Notes: generated by a model not told the origin, from the letters alone. Positions 8,822 through 17,762 are shown, counted from the first letter of the stretch. The stretch is 64,000 nt of DNA from Paenibacillus assamensis DSM 18201 (GCF_000422445.1 NZ_KE383837.1:124001-188000); one strand, 5' to 3'. Numbers and translations are program-made.

Positions 8822-9553
8822 ATGATGATCCCCTCTTTACAAACCTATCGAATCCTCATCGTCGATGATGAAGCAAATATGCGCAATTTAGTACGGATTC
8901 ACTTGAAGAGAAATGGCTATTTCGTTGAGGAAAGTCCTGATGGTGAACATGCGCTAAACAGGCTTAAAGAGCAATCATTCGATCTCGTCATCGTTGATAT
9001 TATGATGCCAAATATAGATGGCTGGGAAGTCGTTCAACGTATACGGCAGACGATGAGTATCCCTATCATCATGCTCACTGCTCGTTCAGACAAGAAAGAT
9101 ATTGTCAACGGACTATCCATCGGAGCTGACGATTATTTAGCCAAGCCTTTCGAGCCTGATGAACTCATCGCCAGAATAACAGCCCTACTGCGGCGCTCAC
9201 ATTTCCAATTGGCAGCGCAAGAAGTTCATCACAAAGCATTGCATTTTCCCCAACTCATCATTTACGAAGAGAGCCGTGAAGTGATTGCAAATGGACTACC
9301 TATGGAACTTACACCGAAAGAATATGATGTCTTGCATCTTTTAGCCACTCACCCACAACGAGTTTACGATCGGGAGACGATGATTGAACATTTGTGGGGA
9401 TTAGACTATGACGGAGATTCTCGTTCTGTAGATACCCATGTGAAAAATGTAAGAATGAAAATGGAGCAGGCTCAGTTAGGCTACAATCCTATTCAAACGG
9501 TATGGGGGATTGGATACCGCTTCAATGCCAAAGGGACCGCTGATGAGAAATAG
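8822..9553 (+). CDS. OmpR/PhoB-family response regulator
   Basis: The 243-residue protein has a receiver domain (residues 10-125) with acidic pair Asp15/Asp16, phosphoacceptor Asp59 in VIVDIMMP, Thr86 and Lys108 in KPF. A winged-helix DNA-binding domain follows (about 145-238), with ELTPKEYDVL and DTHVKNVRMKM. AGGAGGA lies 11 bases before the ATG. Its gene overlaps the histidine kinase start, so the two form a pair. The signal and target genes cannot be read. It follows the qox operon but has its own upstream region. Confidence 0.93.
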   Translation: MMIPSLQTYRILIVDDEANMRNLVRIHLKRNGYFVEESPDGEHALNRLKEQSFDLVIVDIMMPNIDGWEVVQRIRQTMSIPIIMLTARSDKKDIVNGLSIGADDYLAKPFEPDELIARITALLRRSHFQLAAQEVHHKALHFPQLIIYEESREVIANGLPMELTPKEYDVLHLLATHPQRVYDRETMIEHLWGLDYDGDSRSVDTHVKNVRMKMEQAQLGYNPIQTVWGIGYRFNAKGTADEK

Positions 9554-10928
9554 AATTGATTTGAAAATAGGAATATCGATTATGTCTGTTTTTCTGTTGC
9601 TCTTCCTGCCCACAGCTTTGCTGATGGATCGCTTGGTCGTATCACATACCTATCAGCAGAAACATAAAGAAATGAACGAGCTCGCGCTCCATTTCGTTAG
9701 TATGATTAGTAACGATACATCGCTAAAAATGGATGCCCTCGAAACGATGGCAGATTTCACTCGTGTTACGTTGTTCGTGCTCGATAGCCAAGGTAAGGTT
9801 ACAGCTAGATCCAAACATCATCATGAGATCGATCCTGTCTTTTTAACAGACGAATATATACGAACACTACAAGCAGGAAATCAACTAGAAAAAAATATTA
9901 CAATCGATAAAACGAGCTACACTATAACTGGTGTCCCTATGATTACGAACGGCAGCCTACAAGGTAGTATCGTTATATTGAACTCACTTACAGATACAGA
10001 AGAAATGCTTCAAAGTCATCGACAAATTTTATATCTTGCCGTCATTGCAATTATGTCTGCAGCAGCAGGCATCATCTATTGGCTTTCTAGACGTATATCT
10101 AGGCCGATGCGCCAGATGGCTGATGCTACTCGTGCAATCGCTGAGGGACAGCTAGAGACGCGTGTAGAGGTTCTCTCTGACGATGAAGTAGGAAGCTTAG
10201 CACATGCAATCAATCATATGGCAGAAGAGCTCAAAAGATATCGTGATTCGCGCAACGAATTCATCGCTAACATCTCTCATGAGTTGAAGACACCTGTAAC
10301 GTATTTGGAAGGCTATGCACAAGTGATTCAGCAAGAGTGGTATGAGACAGAGGAAGAAAAGCAGCAATACATTGGGATCATTGCAGATGAAGCCAAGCGG
10401 CTTAATCGTATCATTCAAGATTTATTTGATCTTACAAAAATGGAAGAAGGTCAGTTCAGCTTGTTGCCTGAGCAAGTTGACATGAACACCATTTGCCAAA
10501 GTTCCTTATTAAAGGTTCAGCATATGGCGGAGCAAAAAGGCCTTCAATTGCAAATGTTTGCAGCCGAGCCGCATCCATACATATGGGGAGATCCCGTACG
10601 CTTGGAACAAATCATGTTGAATTTACTAGACAACGCCATACGATATACGAAGGCCGGAGATGTATCGATCCGTGTAATAACAGGTACGGAGCAGATTCGA
10701 ATAACGATCATCGATACAGGTCAAGGCATACCACCAGACGAGCTCTCTTACGTCTTTGAACGCTTCTATCGAGTTGAGAAGTCCCGTTCTAGGCAATACG
10801 GTGGCAGCGGCTTAGGATTAGCTATCGTAGCTAAACTCGTTGATATGCATCAAGCCACTATTGACGTACAGAGTCATGAAAGCATAGGTACAACATTTAC
10901 GATTACATTTCCGCGCCTTCTTTCTTAG
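9543..10928 (+). CDS. Sensor histidine kinase
   Basis: The 461-residue membrane kinase has a helix at about 8-30, an extracellular sensor of about 130 residues, a second helix at about 163-182, HAMP (183-236) and a HisKA domain with His246 in SHELKTP. The HATPase domain shows the N box (LLDNAIRYT), DTGQGIPPDE and GGSGLGLAIV. The chosen ATG at 9543 overlaps the regulator gene by 11 bases and has AAAGGGA upstream; a longer frame from 9510 lacks this site. No PAS domain is seen, so it is not a ResE look-alike despite lying by qox. Confidence 0.92.
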   Translation: MRNRIDLKIGISIMSVFLLLFLPTALLMDRLVVSHTYQQKHKEMNELALHFVSMISNDTSLKMDALETMADFTRVTLFVLDSQGKVTARSKHHHEIDPVFLTDEYIRTLQAGNQLEKNITIDKTSYTITGVPMITNGSLQGSIVILNSLTDTEEMLQSHRQILYLAVIAIMSAAAGIIYWLSRRISRPMRQMADATRAIAEGQLETRVEVLSDDEVGSLAHAINHMAEELKRYRDSRNEFIANISHELKTPVTYLEGYAQVIQQEWYETEEEKQQYIGIIADEAKRLNRIIQDLFDLTKMEEGQFSLLPEQVDMNTICQSSLLKVQHMAEQKGLQLQMFAAEPHPYIWGDPVRLEQIMLNLLDNAIRYTKAGDVSIRVITGTEQIRITIIDTGQGIPPDELSYVFERFYRVEKSRSRQYGGSGLGLAIVAKLVDMHQATIDVQSHESIGTTFTITFPRLLS

Positions 10929-11028
10929 CCTATAGACTGGCATAGTCAAGTTGCTTGCATAACACTTTGTTTCCTTAGGGAAACTATGCAGACCATGAAT
11001 TTGGAAAAGCAAAGGAAGTGTTGTCTCT

Positions 11029-11376
11029 GTGCTTTATATTTACAGCGTAAGCAGCTTATTGGCAGGGCTATTTATCGTAAATGCGATATTTGCTTATCAA
11101 ACAAAACACATTGATCCTGCCTTATGGCCCACTGTAAAATATCAGCTTGCTGTCCTCCCCTTGTTCTGGCTAGCAAGCTTGGCGATCGGCTATGGGATCA
11201 AGTTCGGCTACAAAGCGATTGGACAATTGACGTTCGTCTTAACTGCATCCAAAGGTATTGAAATCGTCGTCTGCATTGCACTAGGGTACTGGTTTATGCA
11301 AGAAGTACCGACATGGAAAACATGGGCAGGGCTAGCAATCGTCATTGTTGGCTTTTTTATTTCCAAACTAAAATAG
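11029..11376 (+). CDS. EamA/SMR-like four-helix membrane protein
   Basis: The 115-residue protein has four membrane helices (about 5-24, 37-60, 65-87 and 94-112), in the manner of half-size drug/metabolite transporters. The start is GTG with AAAGGAAG about 10 bases upstream. It stands alone between the histidine kinase and a bidirectional terminator. The substrate is unknown. It shares general architecture with the protein at 19-354, but I see no close sequence identity. Confidence 0.72.
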   Translation: MLYIYSVSSLLAGLFIVNAIFAYQTKHIDPALWPTVKYQLAVLPLFWLASLAIGYGIKFGYKAIGQLTFVLTASKGIEIVVCIALGYWFMQEVPTWKTWAGLAIVIVGFFISKLK

Positions 11377-11417
11377 CACCGTTCGTACTCAAATCATTGG
11401 GTACGAACGGTGCTATC
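11373..11417. terminator. Bidirectional terminator between convergent genes
   Basis: A perfect 16-bp inverted repeat, ATAGCACCGTTCGTAC and its complement, encloses a 12-base loop. It overlaps the stop codon of the plus-strand gene and lies 15 bases past the stop of the minus-strand gene. The flanking A and T runs allow use in both directions. Confidence 0.85.
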
Positions 11418-11430
11418 TTTGATATTCGAA

Positions 11431-11991
11431 CTAAGATGGTTTACGTCGTACCCACCCAACGATCAAGGCAATAATAACCATAATTAGCACAATGTGAAAT
11501 ATGGTACTATTGGAGTACATCGCCTTGCCTAGTACGCCTTCTATCCATATCGAAGGTGCTTTACCTATAATCGTCATTAACGTGAAGTCTAACATACTCA
11601 TCGTTGACAATGCCGCAATTGCATTAACCACACCTGATGGTACCAAAGGAATGAATCGAGCAACGAGTACAAGACAAGCCCTCTTCACCCTCCCATATTG
11701 ATGAAGCCGCTGCAACCACGCCCAGCGCTGTTGTTGTATCGCAGGAATACGGGATAATCCCCGGCGATACAACATGAGTGCCGAAACAGCACCCAATGTC
11801 TCCCCTATCAAGGAGACCGCAAATCCGAGCTCAGGGCCAAAAGCTATCACATTCGCTCCTGTTAGCCATATGCTAGGGATTACCCCAGCCACACTGATCA
11901 CAATATTTAATAATAAGCTGGCTGCAATCGCCCATGTACCTAGTGACTGCAGCCATGCGGTAAACGCATCAAGGTTAAGTCCATCTAGCAT
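11431..11991 (-). CDS. VTT/TVP38-family membrane protein
   Basis: The 186-residue protein has about five hydrophobic segments. It carries the VTT (DedA/TVP38/TMEM64) pattern: an entry loop around GANVIAFGPELGFAVSLIGE, then a later segment RFIPLVPSGVVNAIAALS with the conserved Arg and Pro. Members are linked to lipid scrambling and envelope homeostasis. It starts 6 bases after the stop of the PASTA pseudokinase gene, so the two are probably co-transcribed. No strong ribosome site precedes the ATG, which points to coupling. Confidence 0.8.
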   Translation of the reverse strand: MLDGLNLDAFTAWLQSLGTWAIAASLLLNIVISVAGVIPSIWLTGANVIAFGPELGFAVSLIGETLGAVSALMLYRRGLSRIPAIQQQRWAWLQRLHQYGRVKRACLVLVARFIPLVPSGVVNAIAALSTMSMLDFTLMTIIGKAPSIWIEGVLGKAMYSNSTIFHIVLIMVIIALIVGWVRRKPS

Positions 11992-11997
11992 AAAAGA

Positions 11998-13680
11998 TTA
12001 ATTAGCCTTGCGGACAACATAGAACGTAATGCGGTCCCCTTTTTTCACTGCAGCACCCGCTTCTGGCTCCTGCTTGAAGATGGTGTTTGGTTCACCGCCT
12101 TCATGATTCTCTTTAAAGAAGGAATATTTGAGACCTGCTTCTTTAGTAAGCTGTTCAGCCTCTTCCAGTGTCAATCCGACTAGATTTGGTGCTGTACCCT
12201 CAGCTGGTAATTCTGGCTGTGGACGATTTGGATCCAAAGGAGTATTATTCTCACCTGTTGGAGGTACGATAGCGCCATTCGGATTATTTGGATCTGTAGG
12301 CACTGTAGGATCTGGCTGCTGAACACCATTGTTATCGGTTTCTGTAGTCGGCTGCTCGTTCTGATTCACATCTGGTACCACAGGTGGTTCCTGATTATTG
12401 GTGTCAGGTGTGGGAACCGTTTCCGTCTCCTCCGACGGTACAGTCGTGCCGCCGTTGTTTGGATCCGATGTATTCGTATCTTGCTCTTGTGTATCTGTTG
12501 TCTCATTCGTTTCATTCCTATTAGCAGAATTGTCCGGCTGTGCGGTTTCTTCGCTACCTGGTTCATTTGGTTCTAGCTGCTGTTCGGTAGACGGCGTAGT
12601 TGCCACCGTATCGTCACTCGTTAGTGAGTTCGCCCATATAACGGCTCCTGCAAGTAACGTAAAGAATAGTGCAATTCCTGCTATCATAATGCCAACCTTA
12701 AAGCGGTCGTTGCGAGATTCTTTATGCTCAAATGCGGAACGTTCTTCAGGTGACAACGCAGACTCTTCTGCTTTCACTTTATTACGCAACTCAGCTGCCG
12801 AATGATTGCTGCGTTGATCCACTTTTGTTTCATGATTAGTCTTCGTACGACTGAGTGGCACAGGCGGTTCGGAAGCTGCTAAAGGTGCAGATGCTGAAGT
12901 CGGTTCCGTATACGGCTGACGCTCGTCATTCACCTCTTCATACGCTTCTATGATAGGAGCAATAGGAGCTGCTGGCTTCACAAGCGAATGTGGACGCTCA
13001 CGTATCTCTTCGAGCGTATGTACATACTCACTTACTGCAACATCACTTTCATATACACGCTTCGTTAGTGCCAGCACAGCGTCACGTTGAGCTGGCAGCT
13101 CATGCTTCAATATAGATTGAACGCGACTTTCGTATATATCATACTGACGTGGTGCTAATGCATGCAGAGTAGAAAGTTGATACAACAGCTGGGACAGACC
13201 AACTGGACCAGTGCGACTGCCTACAGCCTCTTTCCAATAATTCATAACAAGAATCTCATCGTTATCCGTAATCCAAAGATTATCGAAGCTTACGGAGAAA
13301 GAAGGCAGCCCGGAACGCTCACCTTGAAGCAACAGCTCACCTGCTGTTTGTACCCAGCGCAGCGTCTTTTGCAGCTTAACTGCATGGCGCTCTGCGTATT
13401 GGTACATCGGCATTCCTTTACGAGCATGGAATACGACATAACGCTGCTCTTCATTCGTACCTGCATTTAATATTTGAAGAAAAGATTCATTGCTTACATG
13501 TCCTACTTCGCTAAATAATTGCGGAAATGCCTCTGAATACGATCTAGCCTCTGGACGAATTAGCAAAATAAACACTTCACGGTTAAGAGAAGTATCTAAC
13601 GCACGGTACCAGACTCCATCATCAGATTGCATAATTTCTCCATTTATTTCATAACGATCGGCTATCCATTGATTCTGCAT
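11998..13680 (-). CDS. Membrane PASTA-domain protein with a degenerate kinase domain
   Basis: The 560-residue protein has three parts. The N-terminal part (about 8-230) follows the Hanks kinase pattern (DRYEI... YRALDTSLNREVFIL), but the glycine loop is lost and the VAIK lysine site near residue 40 is Leu. The catalytic-loop segment reads FSVSFDNLWI (128-137) rather than HRD-type, and the DFG position reads MNY (146-148). A single membrane helix spans about 329-351. A Pro/Thr/Asn-rich wall-spanning linker leads to one PASTA domain (about 495-560). PASTA modules bind muropeptides or lipid II in PrkC-like kinases. It is therefore probably a pseudokinase sensor or scaffold. AGAGGAGA precedes the ATG. 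Confidence 0.85.
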   Translation of the reverse strand: MQNQWIADRYEINGEIMQSDDGVWYRALDTSLNREVFILLIRPEARSYSEAFPQLFSEVGHVSNESFLQILNAGTNEEQRYVVFHARKGMPMYQYAERHAVKLQKTLRWVQTAGELLLQGERSGLPSFSVSFDNLWITDNDEILVMNYWKEAVGSRTGPVGLSQLLYQLSTLHALAPRQYDIYESRVQSILKHELPAQRDAVLALTKRVYESDVAVSEYVHTLEEIRERPHSLVKPAAPIAPIIEAYEEVNDERQPYTEPTSASAPLAASEPPVPLSRTKTNHETKVDQRSNHSAAELRNKVKAEESALSPEERSAFEHKESRNDRFKVGIMIAGIALFFTLLAGAVIWANSLTSDDTVATTPSTEQQLEPNEPGSEETAQPDNSANRNETNETTDTQEQDTNTSDPNNGGTTVPSEETETVPTPDTNNQEPPVVPDVNQNEQPTTETDNNGVQQPDPTVPTDPNNPNGAIVPPTGENNTPLDPNRPQPELPAEGTAPNLVGLTLEEAEQLTKEAGLKYSFFKENHEGGEPNTIFKQEPEAGAAVKKGDRITFYVVRKAN

Positions 13681-13966
13681 CGTTCTCCTCTACTTTCTAT
13701 ATCATTATCGTATCGGGAAGGTTGTCTCTATTCGTTCATGGTCAACTAGGTAGGTTGCTAGCTTCTCACCCTCTATTATTATACAAATCATGTCGAATTT
13801 CAAAAGCTATAGTCATACCCAACGAATTAGAGCTTATAAGAATGCCCATACACTGTCAATCACTACGCACCACACGCACAAAAGTTTCTTAGCATGACAT
13901 GGAAAAAAGCCATTCCTGCTGCATTCCCAAACAAGAACAGCACTCCCATTTATATGAACACACCCG

Positions 13967-14407
13967 TCATTTATATCGATCGGCCCAAATAAGCTGAGCA
14001 ACTGGAAGAGTTCTTTCCTCATGCTGCTCCACATCAATCATAATATGACCATATGAAATATCATTCACATATAGATCGAGTTTCCATCGGCCTGTATCCG
14101 GCAAGTTTAACATCGAAGGCACGAGGGTTTTGTCAGCCGTATTATCAGGACTATGGTACACCATTCCATGGCCATCCAGTAGGACAACGGAATGATCCGT
14201 TCGTTCATGTGTAGCGACTACCTTCATTACTTTGTTATAAAAATACTCCACTGGCTTATTAAAAAACCAACCTACTTTATTATTTCCTGGCTCTAAAGTC
14301 GTGTCAGAAATGCTGAATGTTAATGGCGACGTTTGCACATCATCTGTATCCCCTGTGCATCCTACTAATGCCAAAGCTACAACAAATATGAACAACCATT
14401 TCTTCAC
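13967..14407 (-). CDS. Uncharacterised lipoprotein
   Basis: The 146-residue protein has a lipoprotein signal ending ALVGC (Cys17) and a soluble domain that looks like a beta sandwich (alternating strands, with DTGRWKLDLYVND near the end). I do not recognise the family. The start is GTG with AAGGAGG 9 bases upstream. It lies 33 bases downstream of the TetR/membrane-protein pair and could be read from the same message. It is followed by about 285 bases without a gene, in which I see nothing definite. Confidence 0.7.
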   Translation of the reverse strand: MKKWLFIFVVALALVGCTGDTDDVQTSPLTFSISDTTLEPGNNKVGWFFNKPVEYFYNKVMKVVATHERTDHSVVLLDGHGMVYHSPDNTADKTLVPSMLNLPDTGRWKLDLYVNDISYGHIMIDVEQHEERTLPVAQLIWADRYK

Positions 14408-14439
14408 CGATTCTTCCTCCTTAAGACCATGTATTACTA

Positions 14440-14874
14440 TTATAGTCGCGCGAGGGTTTTATTTCCAGACACTGATAAGGCAACACTTCTCACAAACAAC
14501 AACGGGTAGAGCAGCAAGAAAAGATTGGGTAGCCACCACAACAGATCAAATTCGCCGCGTATCGCCCAGTAAGAAATGGCCATCAACCCAGATGCGCTCG
14601 TTAAGACCAGCGATATGAGAGCCCAAATGCTCCACTGCGGACGTTTCGTTCTCCATAAATAAATGCTAATCAATCCTGTTACCGAAATAACAATATCAAT
14701 TGGCGCAAATGACCAATTCCAAGCGACGAGGATTGGATTAGTATAGTCGTTATATGCATATTCAGGCGGTATAAGTCCAAAAGCTGTGCTCGTCCAATAT
14801 AAAATAAAACCTACGTCGGTCATCCAAAATAAGATCCACATTACCTTTAGTGAAGCAACTGATGATCTGGTCAT
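14440..14874 (-). CDS. Four-helix membrane protein, resembles YvaD/DUF5360
   Basis: The 144-residue protein has four predicted helices with many Trp residues, as in the YvaD/DUF5360 family. In B. subtilis, yvaD is adjacent to a TetR gene. Here the start codon overlaps the stop of a TetR gene as ATGA, which supports that relation. Function is unknown; it may be an efflux or membrane-stress protein controlled by the repressor. The family match is from memory and moderate. Confidence 0.65.
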   Translation of the reverse strand: MTRSSVASLKVMWILFWMTDVGFILYWTSTAFGLIPPEYAYNDYTNPILVAWNWSFAPIDIVISVTGLISIYLWRTKRPQWSIWALISLVLTSASGLMAISYWAIRGEFDLLWWLPNLFLLLYPLLFVRSVALSVSGNKTLARL

Positions 14875-15437
14875 TTCGTATCCACCTTTTGTATCAATCC
14901 TTGTACAAACACATCTGTCATTGTCTCAACGGCCTGATGCAATGAAAAAGTAACATGCTGTGCTTCCCTCGGATCAAATATCGCTGCAGAGGCTCCACGC
15001 ATTGCCTGTACTATAGCAGGTACATGTACGCTCCGAAACTCACCTGATGCTATTCCGTCCTCTAACACTTTTGTAATCGTTGACCATTCATGAAGCAGCA
15101 ACTGATCCACCTTGTTCCATTGCATGGGCGCGTAACGCTTTAAATCTTCAAGCACGTGAGGATTGCCAATAAGAAGCCCACTAGGAACAAAGGACAATAA
15201 CGCGTACAGTTTCTGTACTGCATTCCAGTCATCACGTGCATATATTTCGCATTCATGCTTATGAACTTCTTCGATAGCATCATCCACTAAGCAAGCAATG
15301 ATCGCTTCTTTCGATTCAAATTGCTCATACAGCGTTCGCTTACTTATACCTAATGAATTTGCTAATTCAACGGTTGTAAACTTCAACCCCCTCACAGCTA
15401 ACAAATCCAAACAACATGCCAGAATTCGCTTACGCAT
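14871..15437 (-). CDS. TetR-family transcriptional repressor
   Basis: The 188-residue protein has an N-terminal TetR helix-turn-helix (FTTVELANSLGISKRTLYEQF) and a variable helical ligand domain. The frame opens at a GTG at 15458, but the strong AAGGGGGAG site lies inside that extension, 7 bases before the ATG at 15437, so that start is chosen. It is translationally coupled to the following membrane-protein gene, which it probably controls together with itself. The ligand is unknown. Confidence 0.88.
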   Translation of the reverse strand: MRKRILACCLDLLAVRGLKFTTVELANSLGISKRTLYEQFESKEAIIACLVDDAIEEVHKHECEIYARDDWNAVQKLYALLSFVPSGLLIGNPHVLEDLKRYAPMQWNKVDQLLLHEWSTITKVLEDGIASGEFRSVHVPAIVQAMRGASAAIFDPREAQHVTFSLHQAVETMTDVFVQGLIQKVDTK

Positions 15438-15561
15438 CAAACTCCCCCTTATCGCCACTTAATATAAATCAGAAAACTATAATGGTTTTTTTAGTACCTC
15501 GCTTGTATTATAAATTATTCCAATAAGCCTATCAAGTTACTTGGAACCCTTGTAAAACAAC

Positions 15562-15603
15562 AAAAAGATCGAATTGAGGAGCTACCTCCTCACTCGATCT
15601 TTT
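15562..15603 (-). terminator. Terminator of the methyltransferase gene
   Basis: Long arms AAAAGATCGA and TCGATCTTTT plus an inner GAGGAG/CTCCTC stem form a strong hairpin. Read on the minus strand it is followed by TTTTTG, 65 bases past the stop at 15668. Confidence 0.85.
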
Positions 15604-15667
15604 GACTTACAAGATGTAAATACGTATACATCAAGGTAGTATTATACCTATGCTTACTCATGAAGAA

Positions 15668-16426
15668 CTAAGGTTTGCGGGCAATTACTAGGAATCGATG
15701 GCAAGTTGTATCTACATAGCGTTCCATAACTAGACGCTCATCAAGTTTGCGCAATTCTTTTTCATACGTAATGACGGAGAAGTCAGGAATTTGCCACCCT
15801 GATACAACTTGAAGATAAGCAATAATCGTTCGAATATCATAAAATCTGGTCTTGACCTCAACTTCCATTGCTTCTTCAATAATTAACCCAGCTTGCTTCA
15901 AATTGTTCACAGCTGTATCCAAGTTCCAATCAATAAAATCTGGATAGGGAGCTCCAAGCCAATCATTAAATTCCAAATCATTGTGCCCACCAGCCTGCTG
16001 TGTGACGAATGTTCCGCCCTTCTTAAGCATACGAGCAACTTCAGAAGCGTTGAATGAATCATGACGGTTTATAATCATCTGAAAGTGCTCAGAAGGAATT
16101 GGAATATGCTCGTCGTCACTAAACGGAACAACATTTACCCCAAGCGGCCCCAACAACGTTCTAGCCACCTCAACATTTGGTTCATATCCTTCTGTTGCAT
16201 ATGTACATGCAGGCAGCGGTGTGCATTTGCTAAGGAACTCTCCCCCCCCTGTCCCCATATCCAGCAAGCTGTCTACTTGACGCAATCGGGGCATCACGAT
16301 ATGAGCGTAATTCCAAGGCAGAGGAAATTCCTGCATTCCTCCGTATTTTGCTAATGTGCCCAAATCCCAGCCCGTAAAATGATATATAGAATCATCGTTT
16401 GTCCAATCGCTTTTCCATCGCTGCAT
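15668..16426 (-). CDS. Class I SAM-dependent methyltransferase
   Basis: The 252-residue protein has the Rossmann motif I LLDMGTGGGEFL, an acidic motif II (TEGYEPN) and a post-motif segment MLKKGGTFVTQQ. It resembles small-molecule methyltransferases of Bacillota with unknown substrate. The frame is open to 16567, but GGAGGG lies 7 bases before the ATG at 16426. This start also avoids overlap with the upstream hydrolase gene, leaving about 95 bases between the two genes, which are on the same strand. Confidence 0.85.
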   Translation of the reverse strand: MQRWKSDWTNDDSIYHFTGWDLGTLAKYGGMQEFPLPWNYAHIVMPRLRQVDSLLDMGTGGGEFLSKCTPLPACTYATEGYEPNVEVARTLLGPLGVNVVPFSDDEHIPIPSEHFQMIINRHDSFNASEVARMLKKGGTFVTQQAGGHNDLEFNDWLGAPYPDFIDWNLDTAVNNLKQAGLIIEEAMEVEVKTRFYDIRTIIAYLQVVSGWQIPDFSVITYEKELRKLDERLVMERYVDTTCHRFLVIARKP

Positions 16427-16521
16427 GTCGAATCCCTCCAGTTGAACCACACTATCTCCAGCCTCTACGACAGGCGTACATGCACAATATACACTGATTT
16501 GCATCGTTTTGGCTAGCCCGT

Positions 16522-17124
16522 CTATCCAATCTGTCCTTGATTCATGAAGCGTTCTGTTTGTTCCCAAGCTAATTCTGCCGATCTTCGGTTATAGGTTACT
16601 GCATATGGATTCGCAAATCCATGGCTGCCTTCGGAGACATATACATGCGCTGTATGATGCTGCTGTACTTGAGATACCAACGTTGCCACATCAAATGAAG
16701 GTTCTTCCTGACCGTATATAAGTAAAGAGGGACATAAAGGAACGCGATCCACGTAATCTCGAATGCGCGAGCCATAATACGCGATGACACGATCCATGTT
16801 GCCTTCGGCGCTGCATCGCCATGCAATCGTTGCCCCTACACTATACCCGACCAAACCTATTTGACTGTATTCATGACGCAAACTCGATACCACTTTAAGC
16901 ACTTCTTCTACTGGACGTTCAAAGCCGACATGCTGCATGAAGTATTGGTAAGCTTCTTGTTCTTGATCTGCTTCAAATGGTTCACGATTCAAAAGGTCGA
17001 GACATATCACATCTACCCCAGCGTCATGCCATTGTTTGCATACATGCTCCATATGCCGATTAAGGCCATATATTTCATGGAGAACAATTACTAACGTGTT
17101 TGACCCTTGTCTAATGGAGAACAA
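16522..17124 (-). CDS. Dienelactone hydrolase-family alpha/beta hydrolase
   Basis: The 200-residue enzyme has an alpha/beta hydrolase fold with HEIYGLN near the start, nucleophile Ser95 in GYSVGA, Asp145 and His168 in GSHGF. Classical dienelactone hydrolases use Cys; the Ser here suggests ordinary esterase or carboxymethylenebutenolidase-like activity. The start is TTG with AGGTGGG upstream. It is upstream of the methyltransferase gene on the same strand. The substrate is unknown. Confidence 0.82.
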   Translation of the reverse strand: MFSIRQGSNTLVIVLHEIYGLNRHMEHVCKQWHDAGVDVICLDLLNREPFEADQEQEAYQYFMQHVGFERPVEEVLKVVSSLRHEYSQIGLVGYSVGATIAWRCSAEGNMDRVIAYYGSRIRDYVDRVPLCPSLLIYGQEEPSFDVATLVSQVQQHHTAHVYVSEGSHGFANPYAVTYNRRSAELAWEQTERFMNQGQIG

Positions 17125-17325
17125 GACAATCCCACCTTTTACCAGAAAATATTACTCATCATCATACTGAATCTGCAAACGATAATCAAGTCTCTAGTGA
17201 TTTTTTTCACTATGTGAGGGTATATTCCCCATTTTTCAAAACCTCTGCAGCTATCGGGGCAAACGAACAACCCTTCTACAAGCATCATCCATATATTGTA
17301 TCATCACTGAAAAGGAGTTGTTGGT

Positions 17326-17649
17326 ATGTCTTCTCGCCATGATTGTTACCCGCAAGTAAAGCCTATCGTATGTCCACCTATCAAACAAATTAATAACTGT
17401 TACCAGCCACAAGTTGTACCTGTTATCCATCCAGTAGAAATTATTAATAAGGTGCACACTGTACCCATTCCTAAACACATCTGGACGTACAACGAAACAA
17501 CTGTAGGCGGTGCAACATTGCCACCAGGACCTGGATTCCCCGGAAATGGCGGTTTCCCGAATGGCGGCTACCCAGGCCCTGGCGTTGGCGGCATCGGAAC
17601 TGGTTGCAATCCAAATCCATGTTGTGGCTTCAGACGCAAACGCAGATAA
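17326..17649 (+). CDS. CotD-like spore coat protein
   Basis: The 107-residue protein resembles CotD: an N-terminal Cys-containing segment, then a VVPVIHPVEIINKVHTVPIPKH core. The tail is Gly/Pro-rich (PPGPGFPGNGG and related repeats) and ends CCGFRRKRR. Such proteins are cross-linked into the inner spore coat. AAAAGGAG lies before the ATG. A mother-cell sigma factor probably drives it, but I could not fix a promoter. The Gly/Pro tail is not part of the short B. subtilis CotD. Confidence 0.75.
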   Translation: MSSRHDCYPQVKPIVCPPIKQINNCYQPQVVPVIHPVEIINKVHTVPIPKHIWTYNETTVGGATLPPGPGFPGNGGFPNGGYPGPGVGGIGTGCNPNPCCGFRRKRR

Positions 17650-17702
17650 TAGCCTCAAGTGGATAAGCGTTAAGTGAATTACCAACAATACTCACTCTCT
17701 GT

Positions 17703-17743
17703 AAGCCACAGCAGAGCAGGATTCTCCTGCCCCTGTGGCTTCT
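17703..17743. terminator. Stem-loop terminator between cotD-like and PBP genes
   Basis: AAGCCACAG and CTGTGGCTT pair, with an inner GCAGGA/TCCTGC stem, followed by TCTCTT on the plus strand. It lies between convergent genes and probably ends the cotD-like transcript. Downstream of the minus-strand gene there is no T-run. Confidence 0.7.
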
Positions 17744-17762
17744 CTTCATCTATTATCCTATT

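Noticed and set aside
16427-16567. Longer N-terminus of the methyltransferase overlapping the hydrolase gene
   Set aside because: The ATG at 16426 has GGAGGG at ideal spacing, and the extension would overlap the upstream gene with no family support.
17251-17688. Long minus-strand frame over the cotD-like gene
   Set aside because: It is an overlap of a gene with a clear ribosome site and family match; its protein is not recognisable and has skewed composition.
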